A DNA stretch of 30,086 nucleotides from a virus: IMG/VR virus record IMGVR_UViG_3300046367_000037, positions 1 through 30,086 of that record; one strand, given 5' to 3'. The notes under the pieces are model-generated. The model was not told the origin of the DNA. It did not search any database and saw nothing but the letters and a program-made list of their open reading frames with translations. Of the stretch, positions 20,664 through 29,433 are shown piece by piece. The number at the start of each line of letters is the position of its first letter. Positions within the stretch are counted from its first letter, which is position 1. A program made the position numbers and the translations under genes.

Positions 20664-21788
20664 ATGTGCGGTTCAAGTAGCCCAGCAGGCCCATCGTCGT
20701 CGACAACCAACACGTCGAACATCCCCGAATACGCACGCCCGTACGTAGAGACGATGCTGGGTGCGACCCAGAAACAGTTGTTTGACACCAAGCAAACTGG
20801 CGGTACCCCCACGTATGACGAGATGGGTAACCAAACAGGCATGACCGGTCAGACCACAGAGATCACCGGCATGAAGGGCTACAACCCTTACAGCAACAAC
20901 ATGAACGACTACTTCGCTGGGGCCAGCCCCATGCAGGAGCAAGCGTACCGTGGTGCAGCCAACCTAGGCCCGACACAGCAAACCGCTGACGCATCCACCA
21001 TTGCCGCGCAGTCAGGCCTTGGCGCCTTGAACATGCAGTACAACCCGATGGGTGCCGGTTCACAGAACTTTGGCAACCGCGCGGCGGCTCAGTACATGAG
21101 CCCCTACGCCATGCAGGCGCTGCAACCACAGCTCCAAGAGCAAGCGCGTGCCTCTCAGATTGCCGGTCAACAACAAGCAGCTGAAGCCGTGGGTCGTGGC
21201 GCGTTCGGCGGCAGCCGTGACGCTCTCATGCGCGCGGAGCGCGAGCGCAATCTGGGTATCCAGCAAGGCAACACAATCAGCACCGGCTTGAACACGGCAT
21301 ACAACAACGCCATGCAGCAGTTCAACCAAGATCAAGCGCGTGCGATGCAGGCACAGCAAGCCAACATCGGCCAGCAACAGTTTGGTGCGAACCTCGGGCT
21401 TCAAGGCTTGCAGGCGGCAAACGCAGCTGCCGGTACGTTGGGCACCTTGGGTCAACAAGAGTTCGGTCAAGAACAAGCCGCCATCGGCTTGCAGAACCAG
21501 CTCGGCACGCAACAACAGCAGCTGGAGCAGAACAAGATCAACCAGCAGATTCAGAACTACGCGACTGGTCAGCAGTGGGGCATGCAGCAGCTCTCCAACA
21601 TGAACGCCATGTTGCGCGGCTTGCCTTTGCAAACAACCTCAACGCAGTCGTACCAAGCGGCGCCTTCAACTGCGTCTCAACTGGCTGGTCTGGGTACTGC
21701 GGCCTACGGCGTGAGCAAAATGGCTGGTGGTGGTTCCGTGAACGCTCCGTCAGGCTTGGCCGACTTGGCAATCTACAACATGGCTTAA
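20664..21788 (+). CDS. Gln-rich putative internal virion (ejection) protein
   Basis: The 374-residue protein has a polar N-terminus (MCGSSSPAGPSSSTTNTSN), an early YARPYVETMLGATQKQLF helix, a stretch rich in Tyr, Asn and Pro, then a long helical region of about 200 residues very rich in Gln, Ala and Asn (QQQFGANLGLQGLQAANAAAG and similar). It ends GTAAYGVSKMAGGGSV...YNMA with the Ala-Gly-Gly-Gly motif shared with its neighbours. The Cys at position 2 is not preceded by a signal sequence, so it is not a lipoprotein. Such Gln/Ala-rich helical proteins are typical of phage internal core or ejection proteins. Position among the ejection cassette supports this. Confidence 0.74.
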   Translation: MCGSSSPAGPSSSTTNTSNIPEYARPYVETMLGATQKQLFDTKQTGGTPTYDEMGNQTGMTGQTTEITGMKGYNPYSNNMNDYFAGASPMQEQAYRGAANLGPTQQTADASTIAAQSGLGALNMQYNPMGAGSQNFGNRAAAQYMSPYAMQALQPQLQEQARASQIAGQQQAAEAVGRGAFGGSRDALMRAERERNLGIQQGNTISTGLNTAYNNAMQQFNQDQARAMQAQQANIGQQQFGANLGLQGLQAANAAAGTLGTLGQQEFGQEQAAIGLQNQLGTQQQQLEQNKINQQIQNYATGQQWGMQQLSNMNAMLRGLPLQTTSTQSYQAAPSTASQLAGLGTAAYGVSKMAGGGSVNAPSGLADLAIYNMA

Positions 21789-21797
21789 GGAAGCGAA

Positions 21798-23144
21798 ATG
21801 CTCAACGTCAACCAGATCACCTCGCAACTGGCCAAGATGCCAGACAACGCGTTGCAGCAGTACGCAACGATGCACAAAGCCGACCCGTATATGTTGGCCC
21901 TGACGATTGCCGAGTCCAACCGCCGCAAGCAGATGCGCAGTGCCGCGCAGGGTGCGCAAGGCGCCATGCAGCAACCCAAGGTGGCCGACCAAGCCATCGC
22001 TGGAATGTCTCCACAACAGCTCCCTGAGAACGTTGGTATCGGCGCACTGCCTGCTGACAACATGAAGGGCATGGCTGGTGGTGGTATCGTGGCGTTTGAA
22101 GAAGGTGGGGAAGTCCCTCGCTTCAATGGTACAGAGGGTAGCGTGCCAATGAGCTACGAAGAGCAGATGAGTCAGCTCGGCCAGTTCCTCAATCCTTTGG
22201 ACCGCTTCAAGCGTCTGATTGGTGCCCCCGGCACACAGTCACGTGCAGAGACAATCAAGGAAGCCAACGTAGACACCGCCGCGCGCATGGACCCACTCAT
22301 GAAGGGTTACAAGTCTCGCGCCGGCGTGGATATGCCTGCCGCTGACGTTGCCGCCCCTGCACCCGATACCAAAAAAGGTCTTGGCGCCACGACTGCCGGC
22401 CAACAATCTGGTCTCTCTGGTGGCGCAGGTGGTGCTGGCACATACAAGCCAAGCACGCTGGCCGACATGCTTAAGGAAGCCAACCCTGAAATCGAGAAGA
22501 TGAACGCCGAAGACCGCAAGGCCATGGACCCATTCCGCGCGCAGTTCGAAGCAGAGCGTGGTGACTTGGCTAAGCGCAAAGAGTCGAACAAGGCAGAAGC
22601 TATTTTGGCCGCCGGCCTCGGCATGCTGTCGGGTAACTCTCGCTACGCGTTGCAGAACATCGGCACCGGCGCCCAGCAGGGACTGGCCAGTTTGAAGGAA
22701 GCTAACCGCGCAGACGACGCAGCCAAGCGTGCGCTCATGCAGTCCGAGATGCACTTGGCCCAAGCCGAGATGCAAGGTCGCAAGGGCAACTTCCAGAACA
22801 TGAACGCTTTGGCCAACCAAGCTCGTCAAGAGAAGCAGTTCGCTACCAGCTCCGAGTTGCAGCGCCAACAGATCGCCCAACAAGGCGCCTACTACCGTGA
22901 TATGGGTGAGGCGGCCAAGGCACGCGGCGGCATGGACGCTAAGGTGATGACCGAGTACACCAAGATTCAGAACAAAGCGACTGACTCCGTGGACAAAGAC
23001 ATCATGTCTGGCCTGCTCCGACCCGAGCAAAAAGAAGCCATGATCTTGCAGCGCACACGTGCAATGGCCATGGACAACCCATTGTTGTCCCGCTTCTTGA
23101 CGATGGGTTCGGAAGCCAAAGAACCACTCACCCGGGAGTTGTAA
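21798..23144 (+). CDS. Putative internal virion protein with MAGGGIVAFEEGG motif
   Basis: The 448-residue protein opens with LNVNQITSQLAKMPDNALQQYATMHKADPYMLALTIAESNRRK, a signature (given here in parts: NQITSQLAKMPDNALQQY; HKADPYMLALTIAESNRRK) I recall in many uncharacterised phage proteins. A central MAGGGIVAFEEGGEVPRF motif follows at about residues 91-110, then a Pro/Ala linker and a long charged helical region (about 225-430) with LKEANPEIEKM and AKRALMQSEMHLAQAEMQ, likely coiled coil. AAGGA lies five bases before the start region (21786-21790). It precedes the giant protein and belongs to the same Ala/Gln-rich class as its two upstream neighbours. An ejected internal protein that helps build a channel is a reasonable inference. 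Confidence 0.74.
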   Translation: MLNVNQITSQLAKMPDNALQQYATMHKADPYMLALTIAESNRRKQMRSAAQGAQGAMQQPKVADQAIAGMSPQQLPENVGIGALPADNMKGMAGGGIVAFEEGGEVPRFNGTEGSVPMSYEEQMSQLGQFLNPLDRFKRLIGAPGTQSRAETIKEANVDTAARMDPLMKGYKSRAGVDMPAADVAAPAPDTKKGLGATTAGQQSGLSGGAGGAGTYKPSTLADMLKEANPEIEKMNAEDRKAMDPFRAQFEAERGDLAKRKESNKAEAILAAGLGMLSGNSRYALQNIGTGAQQGLASLKEANRADDAAKRALMQSEMHLAQAEMQGRKGNFQNMNALANQARQEKQFATSSELQRQQIAQQGAYYRDMGEAAKARGGMDAKVMTEYTKIQNKATDSVDKDIMSGLLRPEQKEAMILQRTRAMAMDNPLLSRFLTMGSEAKEPLTREL

Positions 23145-23148
23145 CAAA

Positions 23149-23164
23149 TCGCACTTCTGTGCGA
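23149..23164 (+). other. Short hairpin after internal protein gene
   Basis: TCGCAC (23149-23154) and GTGCGA (23159-23164) pair perfectly around the tetraloop TTCT, starting five bases after the stop codon. No T-run follows. With the second hairpin just downstream it forms a two-hairpin region before the giant gene. Confidence 0.5.
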
Positions 23165-23176
23165 GAATTCAACCAC

Positions 23177-23206
23177 AGCGCCTCAGTCTTACCCGCTGGG
23201 GCGTTT
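23177..23206 (+). terminator. Possible weak terminator before the giant gene
   Basis: A ten-pair stem with two G-T pairs (23177-23186 AGCGCCTCAG with 23196-23205 CTGGGGCGTT) closes the loop TCTTACCCG, and the 3' side runs into a short TTT. It may partly terminate transcription of the internal-protein genes and lower read-through into the 6.1-kb gene. The T-run is short, so full termination is doubtful. Confidence 0.4.
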
Positions 23207-23239
23207 GCACATTTATGGGTTACTCACTGCTGATTGACT

Positions 23240-26200
23240 ATGGCCAACTACCTGCCCCTCCCTGACGGTTCACGTTTACGTATTCCAGAAGGCATGTCCG
23301 AAAACGAAGCGATGCAGAAAGCACGCGTAAAGTTTCCTGACCTGTTCCCCAAACAAGGCGGCATGATGGGGGCCTTGGGTAAAGGACTTGAGTCCACCCT
23401 GTCAAGTATGCGCACCGGCCTCGGTGCCCTGACCTCCCCAGAAGAAGCCGCCCAAGCAGGCATTGAGCGCGGCCAAGACATCAACAGTCGCTACGCCGAA
23501 GAAGTCAGCTTCGACAAAGTCCGTGAAGCCTACGACAAGAACGGCATCATCTCAGCAGCCAAAGAAGCGCTAGGCCAAGTCCCCAAAGCAATCGCTGAAC
23601 AGGCGCCCAACATTGCAGCTACTCTGGGCGGTGCCCGCCTTGGCGCCATGGCTGGTTCTGCTGTTGCTCCCGGCGTTGGTACCGTTGTTGGTGGTGTGGC
23701 CGGTGCGTTGGCTCCTTCGCTCTTGCAGCAGTTCGGTGGCAACATTGAGCGCCAACAAGCCGAAGGCGCCCCAATCAATCGTGGTGCTGCCGCTGCGGCC
23801 GCAGTCCCCCAAGCCGCGCTAGACGCCGCTGGTACCTTTATTCCGTTGGGTGGCAAGTTGGTGAGCCAACTCACAGGCATCCCAATCAAGGGTCTGGCCA
23901 ACAAGGGTGCAGCCAAACTGGCTGACGAGTCTCTCAAGAAGACGTTGCTCAAAGGTACGGCCATTGGTGCCTTGGCTGAAATCCCCACCGAGATCACACA
24001 GCAGATGTTGGAGCGCGCGCAAGCCGGCCTGTCCTTGACCAGCCCAGACGCTCTGAAAGAATACGGCGAGACCGCGTATCAAGTTGGTCTGTTGGCACCC
24101 ATCGGTGCAGTCGGCCGCTTCTCCGATAAGGGCGCAGCCCAACAAAAAATCAAGGAAGAGCAGGACGCCAAGGACTTGGCTGCTGCCGAGGAAGCAAACA
24201 AAGAGCCGTTGCAGATCGGCTACACGCCGCAGATCGCAGGACCCAACGCTGAGCCTCGCTTTGAGATTGCACCCCAGCCTACCCCCGACGTGATGGACTT
24301 GATCGGCAAACACGATGCCCTCGTCCCGCAGATGGATGCGCTGCAAGAGCAGATCAAAGAAGCCGGTGTTGCCGGTGACACGGCCAAGCTCGCTGAGTTG
24401 ATGCCTCAGTTCGACAAGATTCAGACAGACATGCAGCTCCTGACGGCCACCGTCGAGCAACTGGGCGGCACAACAAAGCCCTCCGCTGAGCTGGAGACAG
24501 AAGCGCAGACGCAGCTTACCCAAGCAAACAAACAAGTGGCCGCCGCACAAAAAGCGTTGGCCAAAGCATCCGAACTCGGCGAGTGGCAGCAGATTCCAAA
24601 GCTCAGCGCCAAGCTGGACGCAGCACGTCAGAACGTGACCGCCATCCAAGAGAAGACCCAGCAGCAGTTGCAGATGCGCCAGGTCGCAGAGACACCGAAG
24701 GGTGAGACACCCGGCCTGTTTGAGAAGCCGCCAGAGCAACCAAACAAACAAGATCAGGAGGCTGATCTTAAAAAAGCCGAAGCCGAGCGCGGTCTCTATG
24801 GCCCAGAAAGCAAAGCCGAGTCGGCCAAGCAAGCGTTCACCGAAGCAGAAGTTGGCCCACGTGGCCAGCTCGAAGCCGCTCCCGCAGAGCACGTTGCCTC
24901 CAAAGACAAAGCCACGCTCGACTTGTTCAGCCCAAGCAACCTCTACAACACTGCGTTGGAGAACCAAGATTGGGAAGGGGCCATGGCCGCTGCCGGCTCG
25001 TTTGCTCCCGAGAAGAAAGACACCAACGCCGAGGCCATTGAGCGCGAGCGTTTGATTAAGCAACTGGACGAGCGCCTGAACCTCCCCGGCCTCAAGAGCA
25101 CACGTGCCGCTCCAGAAGTCGTTGCCAAGACCATGGACAAGATCGACGCGCTCAAACGTAAGGTCGAGAACCCACAGCGCAACGCTAAGAAGTCTTGGTT
25201 GACTGACCTGTACGAGTCCGCTGCCGACTACGAGGCCATGGCTGCCCGCATGAAGTCTGGTGTGGCGCTGCCCACCGAAGCGGAGAAGGTTGCCCGTCTG
25301 GATGCCAAGCTAGGTAAAGGCAAAGCACCAGAAGTGCGGCAGATGGATGCAGCTGAGCGTTATCAACTCCAGCGCAAGATGGACTCAGCGTTGAAGCGCT
25401 ACGAGAACGCCTTGGCCAAGATCACACCGGTGCGCAACGAGATCGAGAAGGCGTACAAGCAGTTGTTTGATGTGCAGAAAGCGGCCCCAGAGCGCGATGT
25501 GCGCGAAGCCAAGAAGGCCGAAGCCGACGAAGAAGCCCGTGGCGCCAAGCCAGTGTCGCGCGCAGCGCGTACCGCCGCCCGTATCAACCGTGGTGATGTT
25601 GTGCCCGAGGCGGAGAAGACAGCCAAGATGCAAGAGCTGGCCACTAGCTTTGGTAAAGAGACAGAAGAATACGCTCGCACCAAGCGCATGCTTGCGCAGC
25701 GCGTCAAGAAGTTACAGGACAAGTACGGCAAAGGTGACCGTCACGTGACGGAGTACACCGACTACGCCCGCATTGAGCTGAAACAAAAAGCGATCGAGAT
25801 TGGCCGCAAGTCGCCAGAGTACAAGACCGCGCTTAAAGAGCAGGTCAAGTACTTGCAAGAGGTGTATGCCTCGGCCGGTAAGCAAGAAGTCAAATCCAAG
25901 CGCGACAAGTCGCCGACCATGCGCAAGCAGTCCGCTGCACCTGAGCGTTTCATCACTGGCTCCCCAGAGAGTAAGGCCCGCACGTCCGAGAAGCAAGAGC
26001 GCTACATGGAGTCCTTGAAGGATGCCTACGAAGCAATCAAGTCCGAGAACGACGGCACCTATGGTGAAGGCAACTGGCGCACAGCCCCACGCACCAACGG
26101 CATCAAGCTGGACGAAGCACAGAAAGTCATCGACGGTTTGAAGCTGCCCAAGGGCATCAAGTTCGTCTACGCCGAGTCGCTGGACGATGCCCCCAAAGAG

Positions 26201-29200
26201 TTCTACATGGAAGCTGCGGCCCAAGGCTTGAAGCACATGGACCTGCTCGACAAGAAGGGTGTGGTCTTGAAGGACGGCACAGTGATCGTCATCGGTGCGC
26301 ACCACGCCAACGTGAAAGACCTCGAAGCCACCATCGCTCACGAGTTGATCGGCCACTACAGTGTTCAAGGTTTGCTGGGCAAGAAGGGTATGGCCGACTT
26401 GATGAAGACCATCGACACCCAACAAGGTGGCGTGCTCAAGCTCGCCGATGACCTAGGCGTTGGTATCCAAGTGCGCAACGCGATTGCCGAAGCCAAAGAA
26501 GGCGGCGCAAGCGATCTCGACTCCCGCTATGTGGGTATGCAAGAGATGCTGGCCTACGTCGAAGAACAGCGTGTCACCGAGGACTTCTTGGCTAAGGCCA
26601 AGCGCTTCTTGAAAGAGATCGTCGGCGCCGTGCGCAAGGCGTTCCGTGACATAGGCCTCATCAACACAGCCGAGCTCAGCACCAGCGATATGTACAAGCT
26701 GTTGCGCGACGCACGAAAGCAATTCAACGAAGGCAGCACCGGCGCATACCGTGACCCCAACGGCGGCTTGCTGTTCCGCAGCGGCGCCAAGAGCACGGCC
26801 AAGCACAGCATCACAGCCAAACCTTCCACGCTCAAGGACAAGATTAAGGCCAACTTCTTCGGTCTGGGCGCACGCCAGCAGTTCGTGGACAGCTACGCTT
26901 CGATCGACTCGGCCATCCGCGCCGGCATGGACAAGAATATGCTGACCTCCATGGAGGGCGAGCAAGCCATGTACTACCTGCGCTTCACCGAGCAGCGTAG
27001 CCAATACGTCGGCCAGTTCGTGACGAACGGCCCCGTGTCGCTTGAGTCACAGAAGACACCACGCGGCACCGAGTACGTATTCAAGTCCAAGAAAGGCCCG
27101 ACCTTGATGAAGGTCGCTGAGCTCGCCGGCAAGTCTGGTCTGGGCAACGAAGCCACCATCGAAGACTACCTGACCTCATACCTTGTTGGTCAACGTGCCA
27201 ACGCAGTGGGCTGGAGCAAGCTCGGCAAGAGCGAGAAGGAAGCTCGCGCCGCTTACCAAGAAGTTATGGACAAGCTGGCCGCCAACCCCAAGGCCAAGAC
27301 AGCGTTCGAGGCAGCGACCAAAGAGTACAAGGCATACAACGACGGCCTCATTGACTTCTTGGCACAGTCCGGCGCGATCAGCCGTGGCAAAGCCGCTGAG
27401 TTGAAGTCCAAGCCATACGTGCCGTTCTATCGCGAGAAAGACGGCAACGTCGAGCTCGTAGTCGATGGTGAATCCATCCTGCGCATCGGCAACATCAAGA
27501 ACCAACCACAGCTCAAAGAGTTGCTGGGCGGCGATGAAAAGGTCATGCCGCTCTACGAGAGCGCTATGCAGAACACCGCCATGATTACCGACATGGCTCT
27601 GCGCAACATCAAGACCAAGAACACAGCGTACGCGTTGAAGAAGGTCGGCATCGTGAGCCGCGTCGGCGACGGCAAAGGCCCTGCTGACCCCAGCATCGTG
27701 CGCTTCTATGAGCACGGCGAACCCAAGTATGCGGTCGTTGACAAAGACGCCTTCGGCATCCCAGCTGAGCTCGTGGTCAAGTCCATGGAAGGTATCGCCA
27801 CCACCATCCCCGCCGTCGTGCGTTTGATGGGCTACCCAGCTGACTGGCTGCGCCAGTTCGTGACCCGCAACCCAGCGTACGCTGTGCGTCAGACCATTCG
27901 TGACCCGTTGTCTGCATGGCTCACCACCGGCACGGACTCAATGCCTGTGCTCAGCTCTCTGAAAGAACTCAGCAAGATGGTGGGCGGCCGCAGTGCAGCG
28001 GAGACAAAGCTCATGGAGTCTGGTGCGATTAGCAGCAACGTGTTTACAGGAGACTCCAAAGACTTGAAGACCTTCCTGCGCGACATCTCTGCTGGCAAGT
28101 CTGGCTGGGAGAAAGCCATGGCCAAGCTCGACGCCTTCGCTTTGCAGGGTGATTCGGCTACCCGCGCGGTGATCTACAACGAAGCGATCAAGCAGGGCAT
28201 GACCGAGATGCAGGCCCTGACCCGCACCCTTGAGTCCATGAACTTCTCGCGTCGCGGCTTGTCACCAAGCATGCAGGTGCTCTCCACGCTCATCCCGTTC
28301 TTCAACGCACAGATTCAAGGTCTGGACGTGCTGTACCGCGCCTACAAAGGCCAGATGCCGTTCGAGAAACAACTCCAAGTGCGCGAGAAGATGTTGAAGC
28401 GAGGCACCATGCTGGCCGTGGCCGCCGTTGCCTACGCCGCGCTCATGCAGGACGACGAAGCGTACAAGAACGCCAAACCCGAAGAACGTTATGGTAACTT
28501 CTTCCTGAGCATCCCGGGCATCGACGAACCAATGCGCGTGCCACTGCCGTTCGAATTGGGCTACATCTTCAAGGCGCTGCCCGAGGCGATCTACAACATG
28601 GCAGTCGGCGACGAGAAGGCCAGCAACGCCATGGCCGGTATCGGCAAGCTGTTCGCTCAGTCCAACCCGTTTGGTCTGCCCCAAGCTATCAAACCAGCGA
28701 CCGAAGTCATCCTCGGCAAGTCGTTCTACTCAGGCGACATCGAGTCGGCGCGTGACAAGCAAGTGCTCCCCACCGAGCGCTACCGCGACAACACGTCTGA
28801 GCTGAGCAAGATGATCGGCAGCGTCACAGGCGAAGTGGGCCTGAGCCCCGTCAAGTTGGATTACCTGATTCGCGGTTACTTCGGCAGCTTGGGCGTTGCG
28901 TTGGCTCAGATCGCCAACCCTGTTCTGGCCAGCACACCTGAGAAAGAAGTGGCCAAGCCAACCACCAAGGTCAGCCAGATGCCAATCATCGGCTCGCTGT
29001 TCCAACCCATCGAAGGTCGTGGCCCTGTGGATGAAGCCTACGCCAAGATGGAGGAAATCAAGCAAGCCAAGGGTACCTTCACACGCTTGGTCGAGCAAGG
29101 CAAACAAGCCGAAGCCCGTGCGTTCGCTCAGCAGTATTCGACAGAACTGGCCATGGCCAGCACATCGGGTGCCGTGTATAAGCGACTCGGCGAGCTGGCG

Positions 29201-29347
29201 AAGCAAGAGCGTGCGATCAAGGCCAGCGCCAACATGGATACACCGCAGAAAGACGAAGCGCTCAAACGCATCGCCGAAGCGAAGATCAAGTTGGCTCGGA
29301 TGTTGACTCAGGCTTCCGACCGCGCCTCTCAAACAGAACGCCAATAA
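23240..29347 (+). CDS. Giant polyvalent internal virion (ejection) protein with zincin-like and LPD38-like domains
   Basis: ATG 23240 gives 2035 residues; the upstream TTG at 23234 is an unlikely start. Visible regions in order: an N-terminal motif (YLPLPDGSRLRIPEGMS, residues 4-20); a Gly/Ala-rich hydrophobic region (about 120-165, and further hydrophobic helices to about 300); long charged coiled coils (about 350-900); a zincin-like site with His1034-Glu1035-x3-His1039 (HELIGH) and a possible third ligand in MQEMLAYVEE (Glu1102); a helical region; an LPD38-like part (about 1530-1700) with FVTRNPAYAVRQTIRDPLS and PFFNAQIQGLDVLY; a hydrophobic segment (about 1720-1740); and a PLPFELGYIFKALPE element. 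Polyvalent proteins of this type are carried in virions and delivered to the cell with DNA. Here it probably combines channel formation with an enzyme activity. Confidence 0.86.
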   Translation: MANYLPLPDGSRLRIPEGMSENEAMQKARVKFPDLFPKQGGMMGALGKGLESTLSSMRTGLGALTSPEEAAQAGIERGQDINSRYAEEVSFDKVREAYDKNGIISAAKEALGQVPKAIAEQAPNIAATLGGARLGAMAGSAVAPGVGTVVGGVAGALAPSLLQQFGGNIERQQAEGAPINRGAAAAAAVPQAALDAAGTFIPLGGKLVSQLTGIPIKGLANKGAAKLADESLKKTLLKGTAIGALAEIPTEITQQMLERAQAGLSLTSPDALKEYGETAYQVGLLAPIGAVGRFSDKGAAQQKIKEEQDAKDLAAAEEANKEPLQIGYTPQIAGPNAEPRFEIAPQPTPDVMDLIGKHDALVPQMDALQEQIKEAGVAGDTAKLAELMPQFDKIQTDMQLLTATVEQLGGTTKPSAELETEAQTQLTQANKQVAAAQKALAKASELGEWQQIPKLSAKLDAARQNVTAIQEKTQQQLQMRQVAETPKGETPGLFEKPPEQPNKQDQEADLKKAEAERGLYGPESKAESAKQAFTEAEVGPRGQLEAAPAEHVASKDKATLDLFSPSNLYNTALENQDWEGAMAAAGSFAPEKKDTNAEAIERERLIKQLDERLNLPGLKSTRAAPEVVAKTMDKIDALKRKVENPQRNAKKSWLTDLYESAADYEAMAARMKSGVALPTEAEKVARLDAKLGKGKAPEVRQMDAAERYQLQRKMDSALKRYENALAKITPVRNEIEKAYKQLFDVQKAAPERDVREAKKAEADEEARGAKPVSRAARTAARINRGDVVPEAEKTAKMQELATSFGKETEEYARTKRMLAQRVKKLQDKYGKGDRHVTEYTDYARIELKQKAIEIGRKSPEYKTALKEQVKYLQEVYASAGKQEVKSKRDKSPTMRKQSAAPERFITGSPESKARTSEKQERYMESLKDAYEAIKSENDGTYGEGNWRTAPRTNGIKLDEAQKVIDGLKLPKGIKFVYAESLDDAPKEFYMEAAAQGLKHMDLLDKKGVVLKDGTVIVIGAHHANVKDLEATIAHELIGHYSVQGLLGKKGMADLMKTIDTQQGGVLKLADDLGVGIQVRNAIAEAKEGGASDLDSRYVGMQEMLAYVEEQRVTEDFLAKAKRFLKEIVGAVRKAFRDIGLINTAELSTSDMYKLLRDARKQFNEGSTGAYRDPNGGLLFRSGAKSTAKHSITAKPSTLKDKIKANFFGLGARQQFVDSYASIDSAIRAGMDKNMLTSMEGEQAMYYLRFTEQRSQYVGQFVTNGPVSLESQKTPRGTEYVFKSKKGPTLMKVAELAGKSGLGNEATIEDYLTSYLVGQRANAVGWSKLGKSEKEARAAYQEVMDKLAANPKAKTAFEAATKEYKAYNDGLIDFLAQSGAISRGKAAELKSKPYVPFYREKDGNVELVVDGESILRIGNIKNQPQLKELLGGDEKVMPLYESAMQNTAMITDMALRNIKTKNTAYALKKVGIVSRVGDGKGPADPSIVRFYEHGEPKYAVVDKDAFGIPAELVVKSMEGIATTIPAVVRLMGYPADWLRQFVTRNPAYAVRQTIRDPLSAWLTTGTDSMPVLSSLKELSKMVGGRSAAETKLMESGAISSNVFTGDSKDLKTFLRDISAGKSGWEKAMAKLDAFALQGDSATRAVIYNEAIKQGMTEMQALTRTLESMNFSRRGLSPSMQVLSTLIPFFNAQIQGLDVLYRAYKGQMPFEKQLQVREKMLKRGTMLAVAAVAYAALMQDDEAYKNAKPEERYGNFFLSIPGIDEPMRVPLPFELGYIFKALPEAIYNMAVGDEKASNAMAGIGKLFAQSNPFGLPQAIKPATEVILGKSFYSGDIESARDKQVLPTERYRDNTSELSKMIGSVTGEVGLSPVKLDYLIRGYFGSLGVALAQIANPVLASTPEKEVAKPTTKVSQMPIIGSLFQPIEGRGPVDEAYAKMEEIKQAKGTFTRLVEQGKQAEARAFAQQYSTELAMASTSGAVYKRLGELAKQERAIKASANMDTPQKDEALKRIAEAKIKLARMLTQASDRASQTERQ

Positions 29348-29391
29348 GGCCGTCCTTGACCCCGATGGTGGCGCGGGTGTGAATCCGGAAG

Positions 29392-29419
29392 GGGAGCGCA
29401 GCTTTTAGGCCGCGCTCCC
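29392..29419. terminator. Hairpin between convergent genes
   Basis: GGGAGCGC (29392-29399) and GCGCTCCC (29412-29419) form a perfect 8-bp stem around a 12-base loop that contains a TTTT run. It lies in the 86-base gap between the giant gene's stop and the end of the minus-strand gene, the usual site for a bidirectional terminator. Neither strand has a T-run after the stem, so termination may be partial or Rho-assisted. Confidence 0.5.
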
Positions 29420-29433
29420 TGACTCCGTGAACA

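Noticed and set aside
20664-20730. Possible lipoprotein because of Cys at position 2 of the internal protein
   Set aside because: There is no signal peptide or lipobox before the Cys; the N-terminus is polar.
22239-23147. A 302-residue minus-strand open frame opposite the third internal protein gene
   Set aside because: Same explanation: shadow of a strongly biased coding frame, with Leu/Val/Gly/His-rich sequence and no domain.
23819-25063. A 414-residue open frame on the minus strand opposite the giant gene
   Set aside because: It is a by-product of biased codon use in the plus-strand gene: no ribosome binding site, Leu/Cys/Gly-rich composition without any recognisable domain, and it is fully covered by a clearly coding frame.
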